Shown here one piece after another: positions 44,592 through 53,305 of a stretch of 64,000 nucleotides of DNA. Made by a program: the position numbers and the translations under genes. The notes below the pieces were generated by a model. The model saw nothing but the letters and a program-made list of their open reading frames with translations. It had not been told where the DNA came from and ran no database searches. Numbering within the stretch: position 1 is the stretch's first letter; the number at the start of each line of letters is the position of its first letter. The stretch is from Gordonia shandongensis DSM 45094 (GTDB lineage: Bacteria; Actinomycetota; Actinomycetes; Mycobacteriales; Mycobacteriaceae): contig NZ_AUHE01000001.1 in the NCBI RefSeq assembly GCF_000423025.1, positions 248,001 through 312,000 of the forward strand. Direction: 5' to 3'.

Positions 44592-45346
44592 GGTGCGGCG
44601 CGGACGCGGACGTCCGCTTCGACCAGCGCTTCCCGTACGCGTCGGGCGTGTTCGACCGCGCCCGGGGTGTCGCCGTGCAGGCACACCGAGTCGGCGTCGA
44701 TCTCGATCGGGGTCCCGTCGACGGCGTCGATCACGCCCGTCTCGACCAGGCGCACCACTCGGCGTGCGATCTCGTCGGGATCGGTGAGCAGTGCGCCGGG
44801 CTCACCCCGCGGCACCAGGGTGGCCTGCGGCGTGTAGCCGCGATCGGCGAACGCCTCGGCGATCACCGGCACCCCGGCCCGTCGGGCGCGGCCCATCGCC
44901 TCCGACCCCGGCAGGCACATCAGCCCGAGCCCCGCCGTTCTCGCGGCCTCGACGACCGCGTCGGCCTGCCGCTCGTGGTGGACGATCGCGTTGTAGAGCG
45001 CACCGTGCGGCTTCACGTACGTCACACGTCCGCCGGCGGCTTCGGCGAGCGCCGCGAGCGCACCGATCTGATAGAGGACGTCGGCCACCAGGTCGGCGGG
45101 TGCGACGTCCATGAAGCGCCTGCCGAATCCGGCGCGGTCGGGGTACGACACCTGGGCGCCGATCCGGACGTCGGCGGCGACGGCGTCGCGGCATGTCGCA
45201 GCCAGGTCGGCGGGGGTTCCCGCGTGGAATCCGCAGGCGATGTTGGCGCTGGTGACGAGGTCGATCATCGCGGAGTCGTCGCCGACGCCCTCACCGAGAT
45301 CGGCGTTGAGATCGATGACGCGCGCTCTGTCTGCCACGCGATCCAT
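44588..45346 (-). CDS. pxpA: LamB/YcsF family 5-oxoprolinase subunit A
   Basis: A 252-aa protein with the PxpA signature NADLGEGVGDD at the N-terminus, SANIACGFHAGTP, QVSYPDRAGFGRR and VKPHGALYN. PxpA with PxpB and PxpC hydrolyses 5-oxoproline to glutamate. No PxpB/PxpC genes are adjacent; the neighbours are RarD downstream and a PAP2 protein upstream, 1 nt away. The partners may be elsewhere in the genome, or this copy may serve another role. Confidence 0.88.
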   Translation of the reverse strand: MDRVADRARVIDLNADLGEGVGDDSAMIDLVTSANIACGFHAGTPADLAATCRDAVAADVRIGAQVSYPDRAGFGRRFMDVAPADLVADVLYQIGALAALAEAAGGRVTYVKPHGALYNAIVHHERQADAVVEAARTAGLGLMCLPGSEAMGRARRAGVPVIAEAFADRGYTPQATLVPRGEPGALLTDPDEIARRVVRLVETGVIDAVDGTPIEIDADSVCLHGDTPGAVEHARRVREALVEADVRVRAAP

Positions 45347-45347
45347 G

Positions 45348-46775
45348 CTACTTGCGGTGGGTGGTCTTCTCGGCCTCGCGGGAGACGGCCGCCAACGCCT
45401 GTCCCGCCGTCCGAGTGGCGTCGTGAACGAGTTCCCGTGGGCTGCGCCGGTCGCCGACGTCCAGCGGAGGTCCGGCGAACTCGCCGCGCCCCGGATGCAG
45501 TTCGATCGTCAGGAACGCTCCCGCCATCGCCAGCACGACGACGATCAGCGAGACGCCGCCGAGGACACCGCTGGTGGACATCTCGACCGCGAGGTAGCGC
45601 GTCGCCAGCAGCATCCCGGTGAACGCGGCGGCGCCGAAGGCGATCACCGACACCCGGTGGCGGCCCCACCCGAGTTCGGGTCGGGTCAACGCGGCCTCGA
45701 GGGTGAGGGTGAAGATGATGCCGGCCAGGACGTCGATCGCATAGTGGAAGCCGAAGCCGAGGGTCGCCGAGATCGTGCAGAACAGCCACACGGTGCCGAA
45801 CACCTTGGCTGCCCGAGATCCGCGCCACCCGTGCAGGAAGATCGACATGGCCCACGCGGTGTGCAGACTCGGCATGCAGTTTCGGGCGATGATCTGGTTG
45901 AAGTACAGCGACTCCGGGTCGCCGATGACCGGTAGTTGCAGCGGCCACACGTCTTGCCAGCCGGCGCCGACCATCTCGTGGCCGAACGCGTACGTCGGGC
46001 CGACGACGGGGAACAGGAAGTACACCACCGGACCGATGAGGCCGATGAGGAGGAACGTCCGGATGATGTGGTGTCGTGGGAAGCCGTCGCGGGCACTGTT
46101 GCGCAGTTGGAAGAACGCGATGATGGCGGCGCCGACGGGCAGGTACACGTACACCTTGGACAGGATCTCGGCCATCCACGCGTGGTCGGAGACCACGGTG
46201 CCGAATGCCCACGCCGGGCTGCCGAGGGCCCGGTCGGCGAGTTCGACGTACTCGTCGAGGACTTCGGGGCTCGCTTTGGTCGACAGCACCAGCCATACGT
46301 CGCCGACGCGCCCCATCGTGATCAGGAGCATGCCCAGTCCGACGGCCTTCAGTGTGGTGGCGCGTTCTGCGCCGTGGAGTCGCCAGGCGGCGAAGGCGGC
46401 CGTGCCGACGAGGACGAACAGGATGCCGTTGCCGATGGTTCCCGGATGACCGACGATCCAGCGTTGCGAGTTCCAGATCAGTTCGAGCGCCACCGCCGAA
46501 CCGAGGACGGGGAGGCGCAATCGGGACGGCATGCAGATCAGCGCCAGCAGCAGGCCCGCCATCTTGATCTCGCCGATGCGCGGGCGGCCGATGAAGTCGC
46601 GGCCGAGGAGGTAGAGCGGACCGTGGATGTCGTTGAGGTTCGCGACGAGTTCGATGAGGAGGATGAACGCGACGAGGACGCCGACGAGCCCCGCCCAGAC
46701 GGCGCCCGAGAACTCGACCCGCTCGCCCGTGCGCACTCGCGCCCACGCCGAGCGCACCGAGTTCCCTCCAGACAT
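45348..46775 (-). CDS. PAP2-superfamily membrane phosphatase/transferase
   Basis: A 475-aa polytopic protein with about ten helices. The PAP2-type catalytic motifs are ARNCMPSLHTAWAM (first histidine) and GFHYAIDVLAGI (HxxxD). This is the inositol-phosphorylceramide-synthase-like PAP2_3 subgroup, whose bacterial members are lipid phosphatases or phosphatidylinositol-type transferases. A cytosolic tail of about 60 residues contains EAEKTTHRK. Start ATG 46775. Upstream is the degraded mobile-element region. Confidence 0.82.
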   Translation of the reverse strand: MSGGNSVRSAWARVRTGERVEFSGAVWAGLVGVLVAFILLIELVANLNDIHGPLYLLGRDFIGRPRIGEIKMAGLLLALICMPSRLRLPVLGSAVALELIWNSQRWIVGHPGTIGNGILFVLVGTAAFAAWRLHGAERATTLKAVGLGMLLITMGRVGDVWLVLSTKASPEVLDEYVELADRALGSPAWAFGTVVSDHAWMAEILSKVYVYLPVGAAIIAFFQLRNSARDGFPRHHIIRTFLLIGLIGPVVYFLFPVVGPTYAFGHEMVGAGWQDVWPLQLPVIGDPESLYFNQIIARNCMPSLHTAWAMSIFLHGWRGSRAAKVFGTVWLFCTISATLGFGFHYAIDVLAGIIFTLTLEAALTRPELGWGRHRVSVIAFGAAAFTGMLLATRYLAVEMSTSGVLGGVSLIVVVLAMAGAFLTIELHPGRGEFAGPPLDVGDRRSPRELVHDATRTAGQALAAVSREAEKTTHRK

Positions 46776-46929
46776 TCCTTACACGATAGTGAACGGAACC
46801 TGAACGACAGAATCGGGTACATCGATCAGCGGACCCCGGGGGGTGGACACCGAGCACGGCACGGTTGTCGATGCCAACTGCGACGATGTGGTCAGCTGTC
46901 GGCCCGTGCCCATCGCGACGCTGCGAACA

Positions 46930-47415
46930 GGCTGTTCGTGCGGCAGGCGCGGGAGGACGACTTCCGGGTCTACGGCACCTGGCAGATCCGGAAGGCCGCC
47001 CGCCACACTGGTCATGAGATCCGCCGAGACCAGATCGCGCGGCTGATGCAAATCGAAGGGATCGAATCAGCCATGGGTCACCGCCCTGACGTTCGTGTCG
47101 ACCGGGACGGGGTGGCCCACGTCTGCTTCAACCCACGTCTGTTTCAACACACGTCTGCTTCAACGTACGTGAGTGATTCGTACGGTAACGCTCGCTGCGA
47201 CCGTGAACGGCTACTACGCGGCCGAACTGATCCGTGGGCCCGCGCGTGAAGGACGGCCCTGGAGGGCGGTCGAGGAGTCCGAACTCGCCACGCCGAGTCG
47301 GGTCCACTGGCACAACCACAACCGCCTGCACGGCTACCCCGTCGACGTACCACCAGCAGAGTTCGAAGAAACGTTCTACACTACGAAACCGGCCGAGCAG
47401 GCGCTGGTTGGAATC
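46930..47415 (+). pseudogene. Degraded IS3-family transposase (OrfB) lacking its catalytic core
   Basis: Two fragments in different frames. The first (about 46930–47080) encodes FRVYGTWQIRKAARHTGHE and RRDQIARLMQIEGI, like the helix-turn-helix segment of IS3 OrfB. The second (about 47180–47415) encodes ATVNGYYAAELIRGP and VHWHNHNRLHGYPVDVPPAE, the C-terminal end. The DDE catalytic stretch between them is gone, and a 16-nt repeat array sits at the join. No terminal inverted repeats were found. Nothing else is recognised in 46776–46929; 47416–47562 is a lower-GC leader for the next gene. Confidence 0.8.
47118..47165. repeat. 16-nt tandem triplication at the deletion join of the transposase remnant
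   Basis: CACGTCTGCTTCAACC (47118–47133), CACGTCTGTTTCAACA (47134–47149) and CACGTCTGCTTCAACG (47150–47165), one internal substitution each. It lies exactly between the two transposase fragments. Confidence 0.9.
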
Positions 47416-47562
47416 CGATATCCTCGGGTCTCCATCAGACCCGGTGCGGTTCAGACGGCCGACTTCCAAGCGGATCTCAACAGAACTGTAACGAACGACA
47501 GCCTCATAACGGCCATCAACACCCTAATCAAAAAACGTCGCCATGATCCGGGAGGACCGTCG

Positions 47563-48144
47563 ATGACCAGTTCCACCAACCGCCGAAGAATGCTGTTCGT
47601 GGCAGCACTCTTAAGCATCGTCACGACGGCCGGATGCAGCACCGCCGGCCACCCCGTAGCGAACGAGCGAGAAGCAATGCTCGGGCCGGAAGGGACAAGC
47701 ATCGTCCCCGCCAACAGAAACCCGCTCACCAGCGACCAGATACCGAACCCCTGCGATATCCCCAAAAGCGTTGTCGAACGTGCAGACCTCGAACCCGAGG
47801 GCAAGTTAATCGACACCGAGTGGTGGCGGTTCTGCGGCTACTCAGAAGGAGTCACACCCTGGGACGGATCCTTCAGCGTATCAACCAGCATAACCTCATT
47901 CCAGGAGACCGTCGAGGCCAAGCAGGACGATAATCCGAGCACGATCGTCATCGCGTCGCGCACCGCCATCCAATACTACTACGACTCAGGGCTGCGCCAT
48001 CCCGGCTGCACAATACGGTGGGGAACAACATACGGCACCGCGTCTGTGATGTATTCCGTCCCATCCGATACTCCAAAGGACTGGGACGCCTGCACCCGAA
48101 CCCGTTCTGTTGCAGAGATTCTGGCGCCAGCAATACCAAACTAA
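47563..48144 (+). CDS. DUF3558-type lipoprotein
   Basis: A 193-aa lipoprotein: lipobox TAGC (lipidated cysteine near residue 25), then the DUF3558 pattern NPCDIPKSVV, with WWRFCGYSE and PGCTIRWGTTYGTASVMY supplying the paired cysteines. Such proteins are abundant and variable in Mycobacteriales. The ATG at 47563 follows GGGAGGA. The frame is open upstream through the transposase remnant, but that part belongs to the old element. GC content is visibly lower than in flanking genes, consistent with horizontal acquisition. Confidence 0.78.
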   Translation: MTSSTNRRRMLFVAALLSIVTTAGCSTAGHPVANEREAMLGPEGTSIVPANRNPLTSDQIPNPCDIPKSVVERADLEPEGKLIDTEWWRFCGYSEGVTPWDGSFSVSTSITSFQETVEAKQDDNPSTIVIASRTAIQYYYDSGLRHPGCTIRWGTTYGTASVMYSVPSDTPKDWDACTRTRSVAEILAPAIPN

Positions 48145-48254
48145 AACACTGCTTTTCAGCCCACCACCACCAAACCGTACCGGACGACGGACTCACTACC
48201 GCCATTAACGTGCGAGCCAAGCACGACGTCGCCGTGATCCGAGAGCAGCCCCCG

Positions 48255-48782
48255 ATGAACAGTCACCCGAAGCGCTGGACGGCCGGGATCGTCATCCTAT
48301 TGATACTGTTCTCGGCCTTGGTTTGGAGAATCGGCGTGTCTCCCCTTGTGGCATCCGGGCCGGAGGATCCAGGTCCTGAAGCCGAGTCGATATCGGTCAC
48401 ACCTCAACGCCCGACCCGCGAACTGTCGATCGACGACCTTCTCGGAAAGAGCTTGGCCGCTGTCGATGACGAGATAGGTCAGCCGAGCGTCGACAACACC
48501 CTCCCCGCCAATCTGTCGGCGAAGCCTCCCCGGGCCTACAGCACAGACGGAAGCAAACGGAAGTTCGACGACATCTCCCGAGCCGGTGATTCGATAGTCA
48601 CTGCGGTCTGCATCGACTTGTCGGAAGACCGGATCGTGTACGGGATCATCCCCAGGTCGGCCCTCTCACCGGAGATCACCGGCGACCTCGAATCCGGGGG
48701 CCTCATGGCGGATTACCGACTGCGCGAAGCGAGTGGATGCGGCGTAGACGGGAGTTTCTCCTCGATCAACGTCTACCGTTAG
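48255..48782 (+). CDS. Membrane-anchored orphan protein
   Basis: A 175-aa protein with an N-terminal helix (AGIVILLILFSALVWRIGV, about 10–28) and an extracytoplasmic domain. It has two cysteines (VTAVCIDLS and ASGCGVDG) and a C-terminal strand SINVYR. It is 110 nt downstream of the DUF3558 lipoprotein and shares its lower GC content; the two may be an operon and may interact outside the membrane (inference). The start could also be GTG 48234. I recognise no family. Confidence 0.6.
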   Translation: MNSHPKRWTAGIVILLILFSALVWRIGVSPLVASGPEDPGPEAESISVTPQRPTRELSIDDLLGKSLAAVDDEIGQPSVDNTLPANLSAKPPRAYSTDGSKRKFDDISRAGDSIVTAVCIDLSEDRIVYGIIPRSALSPEITGDLESGGLMADYRLREASGCGVDGSFSSINVYR

Positions 48783-48841
48783 CCGATCCCGGCACCGATC
48801 GACGTCCGGCGAATCGTCCCAGAGCAAGGCCGACTCCTTCT

Positions 48842-48914
48842 ATTGAGTTCGACCCCTTTTATCGAGTTCGACCCTATTTTTGAGTTCGACCCTATTCTTG
48901 AGTTCGACCCTATT
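48842..48914. repeat. 18-nt tandem array (about 4–5 copies) containing the rlmB stop
   Basis: Units of the form TTGAGTTCGACCCTATT with an 18-nt period (48861–48878, 48879–48896, 48897–48914, plus a 19-nt copy at 48842–48860). A diverged copy reaches into the rlmB 3' end. Read with rlmB, the period of 18 keeps frame and gives successive in-frame stops (TAG, TAG, TAG, then TAA). Confidence 0.93.
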
Positions 48915-49869
48915 TTTGAGTGCGACGCTGCCGAGCGAACTCGGCGAGCACCACGCCCGCCGCGACGGAGGCGTTGAGGCTCTCCACCCGGCCGGCGATC
49001 GGGATCGACAGGACGGAGTCGCAGTTCTCCCGCACCAGCCGCGAGAGGCCCTTGCCCTCCGAACCGACGACGATCACGGTGGGGCCGGTGCCGTCGTAGT
49101 CGTCGAGTGAGACGTCGCCGTCGGCGTCGAGGCCGACGATCTGTGCTCCCTGCTTGCCCCAGGAGACCAGGGTGCGGGTGAGGTTCGGTGCCGTCGCGAC
49201 CGGAAGGCGGGCGGCGGCGCCCGCGCTGGTCCGCCAGGCGACGGCCGTCATCCCCGCGCTGCGCCGCTGCGGGATCAGCACCCCGTGGCCGCCGAACGCG
49301 GCGACACTGCGGATCACGGCACCCAGATTCCGCGGATCGGTGATGTTGTCGAGCGCCACGAGCAGCGGCGGGTTCGGCGACGCCAGCGCGTCGGCCATCA
49401 GGTCGTCGGGGTGCGCGTACTCGTATTCGGGGACCTGGAGGGCCAACCCCTGATGCAGCCCGTTGGGGGCCATGCGGTCGAGTTCGGCGCGGGAGGCCTC
49501 CAGGATCGCGATCCCGCGGTCGCCCGCGGTGTGCACGGCCTCCTTGACGCGCTCGTCGGCGCCGACGGTCGACATCACGTACAACGCGGTGGCGGGCACC
49601 TCCGCGCGCAGGCATTCGACCACCGGGTTGCGGCCGACCACGTACTCCGGGCCGTCCTCGGACTTTCGGTGACTGCGCCGAGCACCGGGCGCCGACTTGG
49701 CCTTCTCCTTGGACTTCTTGTGGGCCGGGTGATAGACGCGGTCGGCGGCCTTCGGGGTGGCGCCGCGACCTTCGAGGCCGCGCCGACGCTGGCCGCCGGA
49801 ACCGACGGTCTGCCCCTTCTTGCTTCCGGATTTACGGACGGCGCCCCGCCGCTGTGAGTTCCCGGCCAT
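48910..49869 (-). CDS. rlmB: 23S rRNA 2'-O-methyltransferase RlmB (SpoU family)
   Basis: SPOUT-class rRNA methyltransferase, 319 aa. The first about 75 residues are a basic, disordered tail ([14 protein letters not shown]). An RNA-binding region follows ([13 protein letters not shown]), then the catalytic SpoU domain with [29 protein letters not shown] and the knot motif [18 protein letters not shown]. The ATG at 49869 overlaps the cysS stop by one base (TGATG). The 3' end carries the most elaborate repeat array in the window. Confidence 0.94.
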   Translation of the reverse strand: MAGNSQRRGAVRKSGSKKGQTVGSGGQRRRGLEGRGATPKAADRVYHPAHKKSKEKAKSAPGARRSHRKSEDGPEYVVGRNPVVECLRAEVPATALYVMSTVGADERVKEAVHTAGDRGIAILEASRAELDRMAPNGLHQGLALQVPEYEYAHPDDLMADALASPNPPLLVALDNITDPRNLGAVIRSVAAFGGHGVLIPQRRSAGMTAVAWRTSAGAAARLPVATAPNLTRTLVSWGKQGAQIVGLDADGDVSLDDYDGTGPTVIVVGSEGKGLSRLVRENCDSVLSIPIAGRVESLNASVAAGVVLAEFARQRRTQK

Positions 49870-51263
49870 CAGTGTTCCTTCGCTGCGAGCGCCCACTGCG
49901 CTCCGTCGGGGGTGTCGGTGACCTCGATGCCCGCGGCCTCCAGTCGATCGCGGACCTCGTCGGCCACGGTCCAGTTCTTGTCGGCGCGGGCGGCGGCACG
50001 GCGGTCGAGCTCGGCCCGCACCAAGACGTCGAGGGCGGCGTCGGCGGCGTCGCCCGCGCCGGCCTCGGCCCACTGTGCATCGAGCGGATCGGTGCCGAGG
50101 ATGCCGGTCATCGCGCGGACGCGCCCCGCGATCTCCCGGGCCCGGTCCCCGTGTCCCGCTTCGAGTTCGGTGTTCCCTTCACGCACGGCGTTGTGCACCG
50201 CGGCCAGCGCGGCGGGCACCCCGAGATCATCGTCGAGGGCGGCGGCGAAATCGTCGGTCACCTCGCCGACGGTCACGTCCCCGACCCGCTCGGCCACGCG
50301 GTGCACGAACGACTCCACGCGGCGGTAGCCGGCGGCGGCTTCGACGAGCGCCTCGTCGGAGTACTCGAGCATCGACCGGTAGTGCGCGCTGCCGAGGTAG
50401 TAGCGCAGTTCGACGGCGCGGACCCGCTGCAGCATGGCCGGGATCGCGACGACGTTCCCGAGCGACTTGCTCATCTTCTCGCCGCTCATCGTCACCCAGC
50501 CGTTGTGCAGCCAGTACCGAGCGAAACCGTCGCCGGCGCCGCGGCTCTGCGCGATCTCGTTCTCGTGATGCGGGAAGATCAGATCCATTCCGCCGCAGTG
50601 GATGTCGAATTCGGCCCCGAGGAGCGTGGTCGACATCGCCGAGCATTCGAGATGCCAGCCGGGTCGGCCGTCGCCCCACGGTGTCGGCCACGACGGTTCG
50701 CCGGGTTTCGCGGCCTTCCACAGGGTGAAGTCGCGGGGATCGCGTTTTCCGGTGCCCGCGCTCTCGCCCTGGTGGACGTCGTCGAGGCGGTGACCCGACA
50801 GCGAGCCGTACTCCGGGAGGCTCCGGACGTCGAAGTACACGTTGCCGTCGGCGGTGTAGGCGTGACCCCGCTCGATGAGCCGTTCCATGTACTGGACCAT
50901 CTGGGTGATGAAGCCGGTGGCGCGCGGTTCGGCCGACGGCGGCAGCACACCCAGCCGGTCGTAGGCGCGGGTGAACTCGCGTTCGTGGGTCGCGGCCCAC
51001 TCCCACCACGGCCGGCCGGCGTCGGCGGCCTTGGTCAGGATCTTGTCGTCGATGTCGGTCACATTGCGGACGAACAGGACGTCCAGGCCGCGGTGTTCGA
51101 GCCACCGGCGCAACACGTCGAAGGCGATGCCGCTGCGGACGTGCCCGATGTGCGGGACTCCCTGCACCGTGGCGCCGCAGAGGTACACCGACGCCGTTCC
51201 GGGTCGCAGGGGAACGAAGTCGCGTACCTCGCGGGTGGCGGAGTCGTACAGGCGAAGAGTCAC
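49869..51263 (-). CDS. cysS: Cysteinyl-tRNA synthetase
   Basis: Class I aminoacyl-tRNA synthetase, 464 aa. HIGH-type motif [10 protein letters not shown], zinc ligands including YLCGATVQG and WHLECSAM with [15 protein letters not shown], and KMSKSLGNV are all present. GTG 51263 ([13 protein letters not shown]) fits the family N-terminus. GTG 51287 is also in frame but would overlap ispF. It lies 11 nt after ispF in the order ispD-ispF-cysS-rlmB seen in mycobacteria. Confidence 0.95.
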   Translation of the reverse strand: MTLRLYDSATREVRDFVPLRPGTASVYLCGATVQGVPHIGHVRSGIAFDVLRRWLEHRGLDVLFVRNVTDIDDKILTKAADAGRPWWEWAATHEREFTRAYDRLGVLPPSAEPRATGFITQMVQYMERLIERGHAYTADGNVYFDVRSLPEYGSLSGHRLDDVHQGESAGTGKRDPRDFTLWKAAKPGEPSWPTPWGDGRPGWHLECSAMSTTLLGAEFDIHCGGMDLIFPHHENEIAQSRGAGDGFARYWLHNGWVTMSGEKMSKSLGNVVAIPAMLQRVRAVELRYYLGSAHYRSMLEYSDEALVEAAAGYRRVESFVHRVAERVGDVTVGEVTDDFAAALDDDLGVPAALAAVHNAVREGNTELEAGHGDRAREIAGRVRAMTGILGTDPLDAQWAEAGAGDAADAALDVLVRAELDRRAAARADKNWTVADEVRDRLEAAGIEVTDTPDGAQWALAAKEH

Positions 51264-51274
51264 GGCCTGCGATT

Positions 51275-51850
51275 CTACTTGAGCCACAGGAGTGCCGTGG
51301 CCACGGCCGCGATCCCCTCACCGCGGCCGGTGAGGCCGAGTCCGTCGCTCGTGGTGCCCGAGACCGACACCGGTGCGCCCAGCAGTTCGGACAGGACGCG
51401 CTGCGCCTCGTCGCGACGCGGTCCGATCCGCGGCCGGTTGCCGATCACCTGCACGGCGGCGTTGACCGGGGTCAGGCCGGCGGCGTCGACGAGACCGACG
51501 ACGTGCGTCAGCATGGTCGCGCCGGTGACCCCGTCCCACTCGGGTCGACCGACCCCGAACACGGCGCCGACGTCGCCGAGACCGGCGGCCGAGAGCAGTG
51601 CATCGCAGAGTGCGTGGACGCCGACGTCGCCGTCCGAATGCCCCGAGCAGCCGTCGGCGCCGTCGAACAGCAGCCCGACCATCCAGCAGTCACGGCCGGG
51701 TTCGATCGGGTGCACGTCGGTGCCGATGCCGGTCCGCAGTCCCACCGGCCCGACCTGCCTCGATGACGCCTCGCTTGATGTCGCAGCTCTTGATGTCGCA
51801 GCTCTTGATGTCGCAGCTCTTGATGTCGCCGCTCTTACTTCTGATGTCAT
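51275..51850 (-). CDS. ispF: 2-C-methyl-D-erythritol 2,4-cyclodiphosphate synthase with repeat-coded N-terminal extension
   Basis: MEP-pathway enzyme for isoprenoid precursors. The core has [10 protein letters not shown] (DxH metal site), [17 protein letters not shown] and the C-terminal [13 protein letters not shown], all complete. The protein is 191 aa, about 32 longer than usual, because the first 33 codons contain four RAATS units from a 15-nt DNA repeat. AGGAGG 8 nt before the ATG at 51850 and ATGA overlap with ispD support the long form. A GTG at 51745 would give a normal 156-aa protein. Confidence 0.92.
   Translation of the reverse strand: MTSEVRAATSRAATSRAATSRAATSSEASSRQVGPVGLRTGIGTDVHPIEPGRDCWMVGLLFDGADGCSGHSDGDVGVHALCDALLSAAGLGDVGAVFGVGRPEWDGVTGATMLTHVVGLVDAAGLTPVNAAVQVIGNRPRIGPRRDEAQRVLSELLGAPVSVSGTTSDGLGLTGRGEGIAAVATALLWLK
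51774..51833. repeat. 15-nt tandem array, four copies, at the ispD/ispF junction
   Basis: CTTGATGTCGCAGCT at 51774–51788, 51789–51803 and 51804–51818, and CTTGATGTCGCCGCT at 51819–51833. It begins 13 nt past the ispD stop and codes for (RAATS)4 if the upstream ispF start is used. Confidence 0.93.
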
Positions 51851-52515
51851 CGTCGTGCCTCCTGAAGGAGTCGGGCGGTGGTCAGGTCGAACGGGGTGGT
51901 GATCTTGAACGCCAGGTGGTCGCCGGCGATAACCCGCACCGGCACGCCCATCGCCTCCACGAGGCCGGCGTCGTCGGTGGCGTCACCGCCGCCGGCGTGG
52001 GCGCGGCGCAGCAGGGCGGCGTCGAAACCCTGCGGGGTCTGGACCGCGCGCAGCGGCGCCCGGTCGGGGGTGTCCAGGACGGTGCCGTCGGCGTCGACGT
52101 GTTTGAGGGTGTCGGCCACCGGGATGCCGGGGACCACGGCCGGATGGCCGGCGGACAGCGCGTCGACCACCTCGGCGAACAGCGTCGGCGGCGTCAACGC
52201 GCGGGCGGCGTCGTGCACCAGGATCAGGTCGGCGTCGGCGGCCGCAGCCAGTCCGGCGCGCACCGAGTCACTCCGCTCGGCGCCCCCGACGACCACGTCG
52301 GCGTCGGGAACCAGTTGCGCTGCACGGGATTCGAGTTCGGCTGGGACGATCACCACGAGCCGGTCGACGACCCCCGACGAACGCGCAGCAGCCGCGCTGA
52401 GCTCCAGCAGGGTGACGCCGTCGATGTCGACGAACGCCTTCGGGATCGACTCGCCGAGGCGAGTGCCCGATCCCGCTGCCGGGATCAGCGCGGCTACGCG
52501 ATGGGAGTTCTTCAG
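51847..52515 (-). CDS. ispD: 2-C-methyl-D-erythritol 4-phosphate cytidylyltransferase, non-canonical start
   Basis: Transfers CMP to methylerythritol phosphate, two steps before IspF in the MEP pathway. The nucleotide-binding motif [18 protein letters not shown] lies near the N-terminus. [23 protein letters not shown] and the final DLTTARLL are also present. The frame has no ATG, GTG or TTG upstream of the CTP-binding motif. The first plausible initiator is CTG at 52515 (222 aa); the first GTG (52356) would delete the active site. It ends overlapping ispF and begins 16 nt after carD. Confidence 0.85.
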   Translation of the reverse strand: MKNSHRVAALIPAAGSGTRLGESIPKAFVDIDGVTLLELSAAAARSSGVVDRLVVIVPAELESRAAQLVPDADVVVGGAERSDSVRAGLAAAADADLILVHDAARALTPPTLFAEVVDALSAGHPAVVPGIPVADTLKHVDADGTVLDTPDRAPLRAVQTPQGFDAALLRRAHAGGGDATDDAGLVEAMGVPVRVIAGDHLAFKITTPFDLTTARLLQEARR

Positions 52516-52531
52516 CGTCTGCTCTTGAGCG

Positions 52532-53020
52532 TCAGGAAGCGGTCGCGAGGATCTCGTCGAGCATGCTGTCGGCCTTCTCGTCGTTCGTGTGCTGAGCGAG
52601 GGACAGTTCGTCCACCAGCACGCGCCGGGCGCGGGTCAGCATGCGCTTCTCACCCGCGGACAGCCCGCGGTCCTGCTCGCGACGCCACAGGTCGCGGACG
52701 ATCTCCGCCACCTTGATGATGTCGCCGGAGATCAGCTTCTCCTGATTGGCCTTGAAACGACGGGCCCAGTTGGTGGGCTCCTCGGTGTGCGGTGCGCGAA
52801 GCACCTCGAAGACCTGATCCAGGCCCTCCTGGCCGACCACGTCGCGCACGCCCACGTAATCGAGCTTGCTGGACGGGATCTGTACCGTCATGTCACCGTC
52901 GGAAACCTTGAGAACCAGGTACTCGACGTCTTCACCCTTGATGCTCCGCACGACGATGTCTTCGACTCGAGCAGCACCGTGATGGGGATACACGACGGTG
53001 TCGCCAACTTTGAAATTCAA
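52532..53020 (-). CDS. carD: CarD-family transcription regulator, RNA polymerase-binding
   Basis: Essential regulator (162 aa, the same length as I recall for M. tuberculosis CarD) that binds RNA polymerase beta subunit and stabilises the open complex at rRNA promoters. The RNAP-interaction Tudor-like domain is at 1–70 ([18 protein letters not shown]). The C-terminal DNA-binding helical domain includes [17 protein letters not shown] with the key tryptophan. The start is TTG at 53020, matching the family N-terminus, with AAAGGGG about 10 nt upstream. Divergent from lpqE. Confidence 0.95.
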   Translation of the reverse strand: MNFKVGDTVVYPHHGAARVEDIVVRSIKGEDVEYLVLKVSDGDMTVQIPSSKLDYVGVRDVVGQEGLDQVFEVLRAPHTEEPTNWARRFKANQEKLISGDIIKVAEIVRDLWRREQDRGLSAGEKRMLTRARRVLVDELSLAQHTNDEKADSMLDEILATAS

Positions 53021-53305
53021 TGTCCACTGCCCCTTTCGAATGTAACCAGTCTAACACGGGGCTCACCACGGGCTTTAACCAACGGTGCAGGTCAACGGGA
53101 CGCCAGCAGGTGAACGCGGGTATTGGCCCGCATAGCGGCCTGCTACGGAAGTACCGTTGCCCGGCCCGGCGAGGCCGCGACGGCGTTACGCTTATCGAGG
53201 CGATCGGGCGACCCGGGGAACCGTTTCTCGGCACCGCCCACTACGCTGCGTAGTGAGGAGTCCGCACCGACGCGCGGACAATGCGACGACCACCCGGAGG
53301 AAATG

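Noticed and set aside
48842..48914. Possible CRISPR array
   Set aside because: The repeats are directly abutting with no spacers and no cas genes are near; it is a simple tandem array.
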